A model generated the notes under the pieces. The model was not told where the DNA came from, did not search any database, and saw only the letters and a program-made list of their open reading frames with translations. A stretch of DNA of 64,000 nt, from the NCBI GenBank assembly GCA_910577675.1, contig CAJTOR010000016.1, positions 1 to 64,000 on the forward strand, read 5' to 3'. Every line of letters starts with the position of its first letter. The first letter of the stretch is position 1. Position numbers and translations under genes: made by a program. This document shows positions 1 through 9,050 of this stretch, one piece after another. The DNA is from an uncultured Lachnospiraceae bacterium (GTDB taxonomy: Bacteria; Bacillota; Clostridia; Lachnospirales; Lachnospiraceae).

Positions 1-430
1 CATAGTGGAAGTCGTCTATGACCAGAACCAGATCGTTTTCTTTGTAATATTCTATAATCTTATCCTTAGTCAGAGAGAAAGTTTCTTTCTTGGTATATTT
101 ATCGCTGGTGCTGGGAATCTGCTTTTCGGACGCAAACTGGCCTTCGTATGCAAGCCCAGCTTTGGCAGAAACCAGCTTCCAGAAGTCCGTATCCTCATCA
201 AAGTCTGCTCCGGAAATCTCCACAATATATTCAAATCCAATGACCTTTTCACATAAAATGGTCTTTCCCATTTTGGAAGGGCCTACCAGAGAAGTCAGGA
301 AACCGGATACCTTGATGGCCTGCATCAGCCGGAATTCATAGGGCAGGTCGGAAATGGCAGATTTTCGTGAGATATAGGTGTATTCCGGAAATGCCCCGGG
401 GCGGAAGACATCTTCTGCTCTGAGTCCCAT
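1..430 (-). CDS. P-loop ATPase, N-terminal part (runs off the window)
   Basis: Reading leftward from ATG at 430, the frame stays open for 143 codons to the window edge. AAGGAGG sits just upstream of the start. A Walker A loop GPSKMGKT is visible near residue 50, and a Walker B-like stretch LVLVIDDFHY lies at about residues 133-142. This arrangement fits AAA/STAND-type ATP-binding proteins that bind a target and respond to nucleotide. The C-terminal two thirds are not in the window, so the effector part and function cannot be judged. The gene is transcribed away from the dnaK-dnaJ-like pair and is separated from it by a palindrome-rich intergenic region. Confidence 0.75.
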   Translation of the reverse strand, partial: MGLRAEDVFRPGAFPEYTYISRKSAISDLPYEFRLMQAIKVSGFLTSLVGPSKMGKTILCEKVIGFEYIVEISGADFDEDTDFWKLVSAKAGLAYEGQFASEKQIPSTSDKYTKKETFSLTKDKIIEYYKENDLVLVIDDFHY

Positions 431-554
431 ATGCGTACCTCCTTATCTGTTTTATCCATTATACCATATTTTTAACCGATTTAAACCTTTTTATTGGTTT
501 TTAATCCGTTTAATTGTTTTCAATGGCGATGAGCCAAACGAATGCCGTGAGGGT

Positions 555-632
555 CACATACCAAAGTGCCCGAAAGACACTTTCAGCTTTGCAGCGCTGC
601 AAGCTTGATGCCCCGTTGCTTGCAGCGGGGTG
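555..632. repeat. cluster of three palindromes in the 420 bp gap
   Basis: Three inverted repeats follow one another: AAAGTG/CACTTT (563-583), a perfect 14 bp palindrome TTGCAGCGCTGCAA (589-602), and CCCCG/CGGGG around a TTGC loop (611-630). The rest of the 431-851 gap carries no convincing gene. The cluster could be a REP-like unit, a MITE remnant or a structured RNA; nothing seen here decides between them. Confidence 0.45.
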
Positions 633-768
633 TTGACTTATGGGATTTACATCAAATGAAGCAAGTGCATTTTATTCTTAGATTGATCCACTGCACAGCT
701 AAGTTCGTCTGTATGAAACGAAATCCGATTAGGGGTTCCTAAACCAACTATATAAGCGTTACAAAGTA

Positions 769-846
769 AAAAGACAGTGTGAAAGCAAAAATGCTAAAGC
801 AGAATGCAAAAGCATCCTTTAGCAGGTTGCTTTTCCACTGTCTTTT
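769..846 (-). terminator. long hairpin terminator of the Hsp70/J-protein operon
   Basis: AAAAGACAGTG at 769-779 pairs with CACTGTCTTTT at 837-846, with inner arms AAAGCAA/TTGCTTT and GCTAAA/TTTAGC. On the minus strand the stem is followed by a short T run. It lies immediately after the stop of the J-domain gene. Confidence 0.75.
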
Positions 847-851
847 CTATC

Positions 852-3800
852 TCAATCCAACCACACAGTTCCGGAGTTATTCCGTCCATCCAATTTATTT
901 CTGTGCCATTCCAACTCTTTTCTCCCATCCTTGCTGCAAGAAAGACATACCATCAGTTCATCCCCTTCCCCAAGGTCAAAACCTGCGGTTATCTTTTTTA
1001 AGCTGGCAAGCTTTCGCCCATACTTCCCGCATTCCATATACCAGTATATCGTATCCTTAAAATCCCTCTTCATCTCCCCGTCATTCCTGCCCCGCTGCCA
1101 AATCTTCCATACGAGCGGCTTTTGATCCCCCATCAGGTCTTCACAGGTAGTATCATCCTCCAGCAGACAATCTATATCCTGGCGGTGAACCCGCATCGAA
1201 TACGCGCCGTCACCGATAGCAGAAAATTCAAAATACAGGTCTTTTAACTCCCATGTAATCCCGTCCAGTATCCCGTCCATAAATATGGCAAATTCCCCCA
1301 TCATCTCCGATTTGGTAAAAATTGTAAATATATCAGCAACCGTCTTTTCCGGCGTGTAAACTGACTGCAAAAGCGCTTCCCGCCCATAACAGTATTCCAG
1401 TTCCCCGTCAAAACGCGAAATACTCAATTCCCCCTTATAATTTTCCACGGAAACCACCTTGGAGAAATCAAACATCCGGGCAAGAAGCTCCGCCAGACTC
1501 TCCTTGCGCACAAGCCGCACCACATCGTAATAATAGTATGTTCCACTTTCCCCGACCGCAATTATCTTAGGGACTGCCTCCCCCTGTGGTCCTGTAAGCC
1601 CTCCCCAGCCGAAGTGACCGACCACCCAGTGCTTTTCCTTCACCTTCTGTCTTAGCTCCTTCTCACGGAACTCATAGCTTGACAGCCAGTCTAAAGCGCG
1701 CAGCGCCAGTGAAAATCCGAACGGTTTCATGGAGCAGTAAAACACATGATCCTTTTTATCCTGCGTATCATCTTCCCCAAAGTGCAGCACACAATAGCAT
1801 TCTGACAGATACCCGCCATATTCACGGTAAAAACATTTCAGTGCATTTTCGGTATCCTTCTCTTCCCATGGATACCTCGGCGCATACGGAAGCAGCCCAT
1901 GCTTATTCCCGCGGTAGAGTGCATCCTGTTTTAATGCAGAAAGAATCTGCTGCGCCTTCTCCACCTCCGTCATCCCCTCAAGGCAAACTGTACTCGCAAG
2001 GGCTGGAACAGGACGTTTTAACCCCTGCAAAAACTCCCTGGCAGCACACTGTTTTTCCTGTGCCGAAATCCCGCAAGGAAACTCAACAGAATAAATTTGT
2101 TCAAAGCCAAAATCATTCTGACGGTATACTGTAAAACCACTCTCACCCACCACTGCCCTAAAGCACAGTTCCTCGTCCTCCGCATAGAAGATGCCCAGCA
2201 AAGAATTCCCCCCTGTTTCCATTCTGCCATCGGAAGAATCCCCGTTTTCCTCCCCTTCAAATCCATTTCCCCCACGCCTTATGGATTCTGCTGCCATCTC
2301 CATACTGATATGTGGATAATAAGTTTTCGCCCTGTGTTTTCCCCCCTCAATTTCCTCCTCACCCTCGGTAAGAAGTCTTGCAATCACCGGGATACTGACC
2401 GGTGCAAGCGGCAGACCCGAAAGCAGGCGTTTAACCATCTCCTGTGCCGCCACACAATCCCCCGCATTAATCTTTGTAACTGCAAGCAGGATAATCAGTT
2501 GTTCCGTGCTGTCCATGGATTTTGCAAGTTCCGCGTATTCCATAAAATCATACACTTTCTCGAACACTTCCCTGCCATCCAGAAAATAGCGGACATAATG
2601 CAGATGAAATTCTGCCCTGAAACATTTCCCGTCCGGCAGCACAAATTCTGTTTCCGGCAAAACTTCCCCGCCCTCATCCGAAAATAATCGGCAAAAAGAA
2701 GGAATTTTTAAGAGTTGCTGCCAGCGCAGGGACGGCTGATACAGATATTCAATATAGGCGGGCAGAATCACTTTCATCCCCGCCATGTATTCCCTGCGGT
2801 ACTTATCCCTCCCCGCAATCCGCGCGCCCCGAAAACCAAATCCCCGCATCAGGAAATAATGCCAGAAATCCTGGCAGGCTATGGCCTCCGAATATCTTTC
2901 TATCTCCTCCTTATAAATTTCCTTAAATGCTCCGTTATCAAAATATGGTGTTACCTGCGGAATGGCTCCGTGCATATCCATAATTATGCGCGTGTAATAC
3001 AGGGAATGAAGCATACCCTCCGCCAATATTTCACCCTGTTCCCTCTCCCATACCTGTTCCCTAACACCCGCCCCGTCCGAAAAATGCTCCATCAACCGTT
3101 TCGCAAGCGATGAGGGAATTACGGAACGACCGCTCAACTGAAGCTCCATTTTTACAAACAGCTCCGGAAGATAGCGGATCTTCTCCCAGTCCTCACCTGA
3201 AAAAAGCGCAGCAACACGCCCTTTTACCTCCTCCGGCTCCTCGTAGAAGCGCTCGCAGTCCGAAATAATCCGCATCATTTCCCGGTACCAGTTGCTGATT
3301 AATTTCGCCCTTCCCTCCTCCCCATACAGTGCCTCCTCAATATCCGGATAACATGAGAGAATCGCCCGCTTTAACGGCTCATACTGCTTTTTTGCACTTG
3401 TATGCTCCACACCGCGAAGATTATATTGCCTGTATATATATTCGAGGATACACTTTGGCACCTCCTCATTTCTTATCCAGAAACAATACAGTTCAAGCAG
3501 GCAGACACTTCGCGTTTCCGGATAAACCACATGTTCCCCCCTGCCCTTTAATTCATACAGGTAATTGACCGCCCCTCCCATAAACAGTCCCTCCCAGTCC
3601 TTCTGGTTCTGTCTTGTCAGAAGCCCCCTGCTATGATAACTTTTCAGGCGGATATAATCCGCAAAAGAGCGCATTCTCACCTGGTTTTCAGGCTTTAGCA
3701 GCAGACCGACTGGAATTCCGTATTCCTGCCGCTGCATATTCCAGATGGCAGCCGCCGTCCCACGGGCATAAAAATCCTCGCTTTTCTCCTCAATAAGGTT

Positions 3801-4421
3801 CCCATTGGTATTTAAGGACAGCGCATATGCTATCGCAAGCTCTATAAGAAAAACGCCCGGCATCTGGGTGATATTATAATTGTCCGCCGTGCTAAATCCC
3901 TTTAAAATCCGCATCATCCCATCGGCAAAACTTTCCTGGTACTGCTCCCTTAAAAAATCCTCTGAAAGAAAAAATGCCTTCCAGGCATCCGCCTTACGGA
4001 ATCTTTTCGGGTCATTTAAAATGGCGGAAAACTGCATCAGCGCCCCGGAGCGCATACTCTGCAAAAGTTCTTCCTCCTCCGCCCTCTCAAGGCGGGACAG
4101 AAGAGAAGGTTCCTCCTTTGATTCCTCTTTTGATTCTTCCTTTGAGCCCTCTTCTTCGTGCGTCTTTATATCCAATTGCTGCCTACCACTTTTCTCCTCC
4201 CTCCCTAGCTTCTCTTCCCCATCTTTCTCCCCGGCAGGCTCAATAATATTTTCTTTTCCTGCCGCATATGCCAGGGCAGCCTGGTACGCCTCGTGCAGCC
4301 TTTTAAACCCCTGCGGGTCCTCCTCCGGATGGCACTGCTTTACCAGCACAGAATAGGCGGATCGGATTGCCCTTTTATCGCCTGTTGGAGCTATACCGAG
4401 TACTTCCCATATTTCATTCAT
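852..4421 (-). CDS. giant J-domain protein, partner of the adjacent Hsp70
   Basis: Protein of 1189 aa. The first 55 residues form a J domain (MNEIWEVLGI...LHEAYQAALAYA) in which the HPD tripeptide reads HPE (KQCHPEEDP). J domains stimulate Hsp70 ATPase and the Asp is normally essential; from memory HPE is frequent in large clostridial J proteins of this kind. A Glu/Lys-rich linker with repeated SKEE units follows (about residues 75-115). The remaining 1070 residues match no family I recognise and show no signal peptide. The ATG at 4421 overlaps the upstream Hsp70 stop by 8 nt and has GGGGGA before it, so the two are translationally coupled. The partner is therefore very probably the neighbouring Hsp70; the client is unknown. 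Confidence 0.8.
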   Translation of the reverse strand: MNEIWEVLGIAPTGDKRAIRSAYSVLVKQCHPEEDPQGFKRLHEAYQAALAYAAGKENIIEPAGEKDGEEKLGREEKSGRQQLDIKTHEEEGSKEESKEESKEEPSLLSRLERAEEEELLQSMRSGALMQFSAILNDPKRFRKADAWKAFFLSEDFLREQYQESFADGMMRILKGFSTADNYNITQMPGVFLIELAIAYALSLNTNGNLIEEKSEDFYARGTAAAIWNMQRQEYGIPVGLLLKPENQVRMRSFADYIRLKSYHSRGLLTRQNQKDWEGLFMGGAVNYLYELKGRGEHVVYPETRSVCLLELYCFWIRNEEVPKCILEYIYRQYNLRGVEHTSAKKQYEPLKRAILSCYPDIEEALYGEEGRAKLISNWYREMMRIISDCERFYEEPEEVKGRVAALFSGEDWEKIRYLPELFVKMELQLSGRSVIPSSLAKRLMEHFSDGAGVREQVWEREQGEILAEGMLHSLYYTRIIMDMHGAIPQVTPYFDNGAFKEIYKEEIERYSEAIACQDFWHYFLMRGFGFRGARIAGRDKYRREYMAGMKVILPAYIEYLYQPSLRWQQLLKIPSFCRLFSDEGGEVLPETEFVLPDGKCFRAEFHLHYVRYFLDGREVFEKVYDFMEYAELAKSMDSTEQLIILLAVTKINAGDCVAAQEMVKRLLSGLPLAPVSIPVIARLLTEGEEEIEGGKHRAKTYYPHISMEMAAESIRRGGNGFEGEENGDSSDGRMETGGNSLLGIFYAEDEELCFRAVVGESGFTVYRQNDFGFEQIYSVEFPCGISAQEKQCAAREFLQGLKRPVPALASTVCLEGMTEVEKAQQILSALKQDALYRGNKHGLLPYAPRYPWEEKDTENALKCFYREYGGYLSECYCVLHFGEDDTQDKKDHVFYCSMKPFGFSLALRALDWLSSYEFREKELRQKVKEKHWVVGHFGWGGLTGPQGEAVPKIIAVGESGTYYYYDVVRLVRKESLAELLARMFDFSKVVSVENYKGELSISRFDGELEYCYGREALLQSVYTPEKTVADIFTIFTKSEMMGEFAIFMDGILDGITWELKDLYFEFSAIGDGAYSMRVHRQDIDCLLEDDTTCEDLMGDQKPLVWKIWQRGRNDGEMKRDFKDTIYWYMECGKYGRKLASLKKITAGFDLGEGDELMVCLSCSKDGRKELEWHRNKLDGRNNSGTVWLD

Positions 4422-6312
4422 ACTGATTCCCCCATTCTTCGGCATTCTCCATCAAGGTTTCCTCCGCATCAATCAATTCTTCCATGTCATCTTCCATCCA
4501 GTCTTCTTCCAAATTTTCCCAGTCGCATTTCTTTAAAAGCTGCTGCTTTAATTCCCCGTCAAAGAGTTCTTCCTCGGCTCTGATATCGCCTTCCTTCCAT
4601 GAGGCAAGCTGGTTTCTCGCGGTTTCAACCGCCTTTGTCACAGCATAACGCCTTTTACTTTGCAGCTTTTCTACAAACCAGTCAATAAACCAGCCAATCT
4701 GTTCGCGGCGCACCCCGACATTTTGCCCGTAATATTCCTCAAGTTCTGCAAGAAGCTTTTGATTCTCTTCCCGCATAATCGGCGGGAGCAAAAGCTGTTT
4801 CATTTGCCGTTTGCACTCTAAAAGTTCCTCCTGGCTTAACTCCTGCCCGGAAAGCAGAATATGCTCGCGCACATTTTGGGAGTTTACCACTTCCACATAC
4901 AGGATTCCGTTGATATCGTAAGTAAAATACACATCCACTCCCTCCTGCCCCGCAGGTTTCGGAGAAACCGGAATCAGTACTTCCCCGAGAAATAAATTGT
5001 CCTTTGCATAATATTCCTCGCCCTGATAAATACCGACCCTGATTTCACTCTGGTAATCATGCACTGTTACCAGATGCTCATGAGTGGACATGGGCAGGGT
5101 GGAATTGCGCTCAATCATCGGCAGCAGGACGTTCTGCCCATCGCCGCGCCTGCGCCAGACTTCAACCCCCAGGGTAAATGGACAGACATCGGTAAGCAGC
5201 ATATCGCGGATATCTTCCTTGCGAGTGCGGATTCCCGCATACACGCCCGCCCCCATCGCCACCACCTTATCCGTCTCACCAAGCACTACAGGCTCCTTGC
5301 CGAGCAATTCCGTCAGAAAGCGCTTTACCACGCCAAGCCTTGAGGAACCTCCGACCATTACCAGATCCGTCAGATTGGACACATGCGCGCCCGCATCCTT
5401 TAAAAGATGCAGGAATAATTTTTTAATTTTCGCAAAGAGCGGCATGCAGATATCAAAAAGAATATCATCGGTCAGCTCCACACTATATTCCTTCCCGCAA
5501 ACTTCCACACTTATCTCCACCTCATCCTCCTGCAAAAGTCTGCATTTCGCAGCTTCCGCACAGGAAATCAGGGCAGCGTATTCAGAAACGGACAGACAAA
5601 TTCCCGCATTGTCGGTTTTCTCTGGCTCCTCCCCCTTCCCCTCCGGCAGATCTTTTAATATCAGCCCGTTTTCCCTGCAAAAGTACTTGGCGATCAGCCG
5701 GTCAATATCATCCCCGCCCAGATAATTGTCCCCCGCAACCGCAACGATCTCAATAATATTGTCAAAGCATTCCACATAGGATAAATCAAGCGTCCCGCCC
5801 CCGAAATCAAATACCAGAAGCGTCGCGTCCTCCCTGCCACTTTCCATTCGATAGGCAAGTGCTGCCGCGGACGGCTCATTGATCAGACGCTCCACTTTAA
5901 GCCCCGCAATTTTTGCCGCCTTTTTCGTGTCGCTGCGCTGCTTGTCATTAAAATATGCGGGAACGGTAATAATCGCCTCCTCAATCTCCTCTTTCAAAAA
6001 ATATTCGGCATTCCTGCGGATGCGCTCAAGCACCATTGCGGAAAGTTCCATGGGCGTATAAAGACTTCCTCCAAGTCGATATTTTTTCGCCGTTCCCATA
6101 AAACGCTTAAAAGAACAAACCGTATCCTCACGGTGCGTTAATATGCGCTCCTTCGCCTCGGCTCCCGCCACAAGCCCCTCCCCCTCAATATAACCAACCA
6201 CACTTGGAAACAGAGCCTCCCCATGCTCATCGGTCACAAGATGTACCTTCCCGTCCTCCCAGTATGCTGCCAGACTGTTTGTCGTCCCAAGATCAATCCC
6301 CAATACAGCCAT
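4414..6312 (-). CDS. Hsp70-family chaperone (HscC/DnaK-like)
   Basis: About 632 aa with the Hsp70 nucleotide-binding domain: phosphate-1 motif LGIDLGTTNS at the N terminus, INEPSAAALAYRM, phosphate-2 motif DFGGGTLDLS and adenosine motif GGSSRLGVV. The substrate-binding part is shorter and more acidic at its C terminus than housekeeping DnaK, and there is no EEVD-like or GGMP tail. No grpE or standard dnaJ lies nearby. The gene is paired by an 8 nt overlap with a giant J protein, so it is a specialised chaperone machine rather than the main DnaK. The ATG at 6312 is chosen because AAAGGA sits about 12 nt upstream; an ATG at 6324 directly abuts that site. Confidence 0.88.
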   Translation of the reverse strand: MAVLGIDLGTTNSLAAYWEDGKVHLVTDEHGEALFPSVVGYIEGEGLVAGAEAKERILTHREDTVCSFKRFMGTAKKYRLGGSLYTPMELSAMVLERIRRNAEYFLKEEIEEAIITVPAYFNDKQRSDTKKAAKIAGLKVERLINEPSAAALAYRMESGREDATLLVFDFGGGTLDLSYVECFDNIIEIVAVAGDNYLGGDDIDRLIAKYFCRENGLILKDLPEGKGEEPEKTDNAGICLSVSEYAALISCAEAAKCRLLQEDEVEISVEVCGKEYSVELTDDILFDICMPLFAKIKKLFLHLLKDAGAHVSNLTDLVMVGGSSRLGVVKRFLTELLGKEPVVLGETDKVVAMGAGVYAGIRTRKEDIRDMLLTDVCPFTLGVEVWRRRGDGQNVLLPMIERNSTLPMSTHEHLVTVHDYQSEIRVGIYQGEEYYAKDNLFLGEVLIPVSPKPAGQEGVDVYFTYDINGILYVEVVNSQNVREHILLSGQELSQEELLECKRQMKQLLLPPIMREENQKLLAELEEYYGQNVGVRREQIGWFIDWFVEKLQSKRRYAVTKAVETARNQLASWKEGDIRAEEELFDGELKQQLLKKCDWENLEEDWMEDDMEELIDAEETLMENAEEWGNQYE

Positions 6313-6437
6313 ATAAGTAACCATTCCTTTCCATAACCTGCGAATTTAAGCCCCAGCACAATACCCCGTGCACCATCTTAGCGGCATACTTCCTGTGCCG
6401 GAGCTAATTCACCAATCATTCATCCTATCATATATCT

Positions 6438-6466
6438 ATTATAGCATGGCAGAATATTTTCCACAA
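6438..6466 (-). promoter_or_regulatory. sigma-A type promoter of the Hsp70/J operon
   Basis: On the minus strand TTGTGG (6466-6461) and TATAAT (6443-6438) are separated by 17 nt. The leader is about 125 nt. No CIRCE inverted repeat was seen. The rest of 6313-6591 holds no gene. Confidence 0.65.
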
Positions 6467-6591
6467 GCTACTTTGTCTTTGTTGACATCCGTAATTCCTT
6501 CCTGTTAAACAGCGGATAAAAACATAACAAAAATAATAAAAACAGATTGAAATTATAATACGGAAAGTGTATACTAACCAAGAAGATTTTA

Positions 6592-6966
6592 TTGGGTGAC
6601 GATACAACAAAAATTTTTCTGAATACAGAAGGTAAAATGGCGGATGTCAATCAAAAATTAATAGCATTTTTAGATTATGTTGCAGGAAAGAAATCCGATG
6701 ATTCATTTGTTCAAAAGCTGGAAAATGCGATTAAAATTGCAAAGCAAAACAGAGAATGGAGGCATGAGTATATGACGTTGTTAATGAGGGATCAGGAAAA
6801 TATTGAAAAGGGTATCGAAAGGGGCATCGAAAAAGAAGAAACCCGAATTATTATCCGTTTATATCATAATGGTTTTACACCGAATCAAATTGCCGACCTT
6901 GTGGATAAGGATATTAAGAAAGTTGAAGCGGTCATTAAAAGGGAACTAAACGTTGATGCCCTCTAA
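6592..6966 (+). pseudogene. Rpn-family nuclease remnant, internal deletion
   Basis: The 124 codons match the C-terminal half of the Rpn-like protein at 14461-15333 almost residue for residue (ADVNQKLIAFLDYVAGKKSD, EWRHEYMTLLMRDQENIEKG). The PD-(D/E)XK catalytic half is absent. About 50 bp upstream, 6530-6575 still resembles the leader of the other copy (aacagattgaaatt, then gtatactaa) and joins directly to the second half. The copy therefore arose by an internal deletion between promoter and C-terminal coding region. It keeps only two degenerate Ile-Glu-Lys/Arg-Gly units. A truncated protein might still be made, but no catalytic residues remain. Confidence 0.75.
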
Positions 6967-7030
6967 GTGACATCAAAAAAAGGCGGTTTCCACACATACC
7001 CGGGTTAACTTACCACTCCACTCTTGAAAG

Positions 7031-7090
7031 AACCTGTCCGTGGAAGAATACCACAGCAAAAATGCTGGTCTTCCACGGACAGGTTTTTAG
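7031..7090 (+). terminator. perfect-stem intrinsic terminator
   Basis: A 17 bp stem (AACCTGTCCGTGGAAGA with its complement at 7069-7085) has an inner AGCA/TGCT pairing and is followed by TTTTT. It ends the Rpn-remnant transcript and separates it from the convergent membrane-protein gene. Confidence 0.85.
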
Positions 7091-7103
7091 AATATATCAT
7101 ATT

Positions 7104-7397
7104 TTATACTTTTTTCTTTCGAACCGGAAACTTTACCCAGCTAATTACAAAACCTGCGGCAACCGGAATCAAAATCAGATTGGAAAAATACCCGAGATAG
7201 GATTCTATCCTGTAATGATAAACAATATCCATCACAAAAACAGCAACCACGAAAACAACCGTCAATATTTTTTTAATTATTATTTTTCTCCCCAGCAGCC
7301 TTCCGACAAAGTAAGCCGGCAGAGCGACGAGAAAGATAAACAGGATAAAACCATAATCGCCAAGCGGCGGATAAAAATGTAATAAATCCCAAAACAT
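7104..7397 (-). CDS. small membrane protein, tandem paralogue 1
   Basis: 97 aa with about three hydrophobic segments and a Lys/Arg-rich tail (FPVRKKKV). It begins MFWDLLHFYPPLGDYG, and the ATG at 7397 is preceded by GGGGGAGAT. Longer in-frame starts upstream have no ribosome site. It is paralogous to the ORFs at 7605-7940 and 7988-8131; the first 30 codons and the ribosome site nearly match the latter. No function recognised. The locus resembles a small tandem family of integral membrane proteins, for example immunity or accessory proteins, but nothing proves this. Confidence 0.6.
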   Translation of the reverse strand: MFWDLLHFYPPLGDYGFILFIFLVALPAYFVGRLLGRKIIIKKILTVVFVVAVFVMDIVYHYRIESYLGYFSNLILIPVAAGFVISWVKFPVRKKKV

Positions 7398-7604
7398 ATA
7401 TCTCCCCCTAATTATTTCAATATTTTTACCTGATAATGTTCTTTTTCCTGTCAATATACCGTATTACAATTTATTTCATTGTATCCTGTCCATCCAAATC
7501 CCTGTAAAAACGAGATTGACTTCCAGAATACTTCCAAAATTATTCAGATAAGAAAAACATCAAATAATTTCGCCAAACTCTCCCCCGAAATATTTTCAGA
7601 TTTA

Positions 7605-7940
7605 CTAATTATTCTTTCCTAATATTCCGGGATCTCCCAGCCAACTAAGCAAAAATCCAATATCAAAAGGAAGCAAAACCAATTCAAAAAAGGAAAACAG
7701 ATGGAGCCATGATTCAAAATAATTCCATGAAGAATGCTTCCTGGCAACCCAACTCCATCCCGGGACATAACTAAAATAATCCAAAGCAAAAACAGCGATG
7801 GCGAAAAACAGTGTCAATACCTTCTTTGCCTTGCGCTTCCTGTCTAATAATACCCCCGTAATATAAGCCAATAACATTCCAAGCAGCATCAAAAGAAGAT
7901 GCAGCCCACTTAATTGATAACGGAATAAATGCACATACAC
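7605..7940 (-). CDS. small membrane protein, tandem paralogue 2
   Basis: 111 aa from a GTG start with GGGGGGA about 8 nt upstream. Several hydrophobic helices and the internal block KKVLTLFFAIAVFALDY align with KKILTVVFVVAVFVMDI of the 97 aa neighbour, so the two are diverged paralogues. It lacks the MFW..LLH N terminus of the others. No domain recognised. It is in the same orientation as its relatives, with about 200 bp of AT-rich sequence between copies. Confidence 0.55.
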   Translation of the reverse strand: MYVHLFRYQLSGLHLLLMLLGMLLAYITGVLLDRKRKAKKVLTLFFAIAVFALDYFSYVPGWSWVARKHSSWNYFESWLHLFSFFELVLLPFDIGFLLSWLGDPGILGKNN

Positions 7941-7987
7941 AATAATCCCCCCTTATCCAAATACAAAACTCCCTGACCATACCCGAA

Positions 7988-8131
7988 CTATTTTTCCATT
8001 CCATTTTTCACAATTACTACTCTCTTTAGTAGCCTCCCGACAAAACAAACAGGTATGGCAATGAGAAACATTAACAGTAATAGTCCCTCCTCACCAAATG
8101 GCGGATAATAATGTAATAAATGCCAAAACAT
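7988..8131 (-). pseudogene. small membrane protein, truncated tandem paralogue 3
   Basis: Starts at ATG 8131 behind AGGAGGAGAT and encodes MFWHLLHYYPPFGEEG plus one transmembrane helix. It stops after 47 codons (VKNGMEK), whereas the 97 aa homologue continues for two more helices. The reading frame also continues upstream into the broken secreted protein (7988-8828), which makes a chimera. Probably a truncated remnant. Confidence 0.55.
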
Positions 8132-8828
8132 ATATCTCCTCCTAATTACATAACCATCCAAGTCCAGCCTTTGGCTACCAGAATACACCCGATATGAATT
8201 TCCCGGCTTTAACTCTGCCAAGTAATCATATATATTTTCTATATATCTTCTATGCTCTAATGACGAAATACGCTTACTCAATGGAAGCAACGAACTTATC
8301 AATTCGAAGTTTTCTTCATAGTGATCCACTATTTCTTCCTTTGAGTATACAGTTGGCACTTCATTATTCTGCTTCTGCGACGCATAACGCAACGGTCCAT
8401 AATAATATACCTTTTGTACATCATCCGCTTCTATCATGTATTGAACACTTTCTTTATCTAAAGTTTTTTCAACCTCAAACACTGGCAGCGCCTGATCCGA
8501 ATATTCCTGAATCAGCGTTTCATGCAAGTTGGTCGAAACGGTCACATAACCAGCCTGTACTGAACCATTTTGCAATTTTACACAATATGCTTTGATTGCA
8601 TCATCATTTCCATATAACGGAACCACCTCTGCAATACAAGTACCTTCATTCCAACCGTCTAAAACCCCAAAATTCCTAAATACAAAAAAAGTAGTCAATG
8701 CTTTCGCCATGTCTTCATCAACAGAAATATTCGGCTCTGCTTATGCGAAAACAGACTTTGGCAGTATCGCAAAAACAACCAAAAAAGCAAGCAACCACGG
8801 CATAAAAAATTTTTTTCTTTGTCTCTTC
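7988..8828 (-). pseudogene. secreted protein broken by a stop right after its signal peptide
   Basis: ATG 8828 opens a textbook signal peptide (MKRQRKKFF...LPKSVFA). The next codon is TAA (8743-8741), and the same frame then continues openly for over 240 codons. The continuation contains AGYVTVSTNLHETLIQEYSD, which resembles the pro-domain 'GYVIVS...ILGYS' motif of streptopain-type (C10) proteases; this is an impression, not a confirmed match. No downstream ATG near 8710 has a ribosome site. The 3' end runs without a break into a membrane-protein paralogue (from 8131), so the gene's own C terminus, including any protease domain, is lost. The promoter and leader match those of the S1 protease at 20.6 kb. 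Confidence 0.7.
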
Positions 8829-8877
8829 ATAATCTCACCGTGTCCTTTCTTAAAGCCAAACTCTTTAGTTACCATTC

Positions 8878-8985
8878 TGAGAATCCTCATCCACTTAAGC
8901 TTAACAAAACTATACCACATTATAAAAATTTCCACAAGAAAAACGGGCACCGATTTCCACCTAATTTTTCCCAATTTTTAAGACC
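8878..8985 (-). promoter_or_regulatory. promoter/leader block shared with the S1 protease gene
   Basis: Minus strand: TTGTGG (8937-8932), 17 nt, TATAGT (8914-8909), then a leader with TAAGCTTAAGTGGATGAGG and ATTCTCAGA. The same spacing, the CGTTTTTCTTG upstream of it and the 28 nt leader recur at 20702-20790. Everything between the two sites is unrelated. Confidence 0.7.
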
Positions 8986-9050
8986 ATTTTTCCCTCCAAA
9001 CACTGTGCATCCCATTCGCCCCCATGCCAAACCATATTCCCGCTCCTTCT

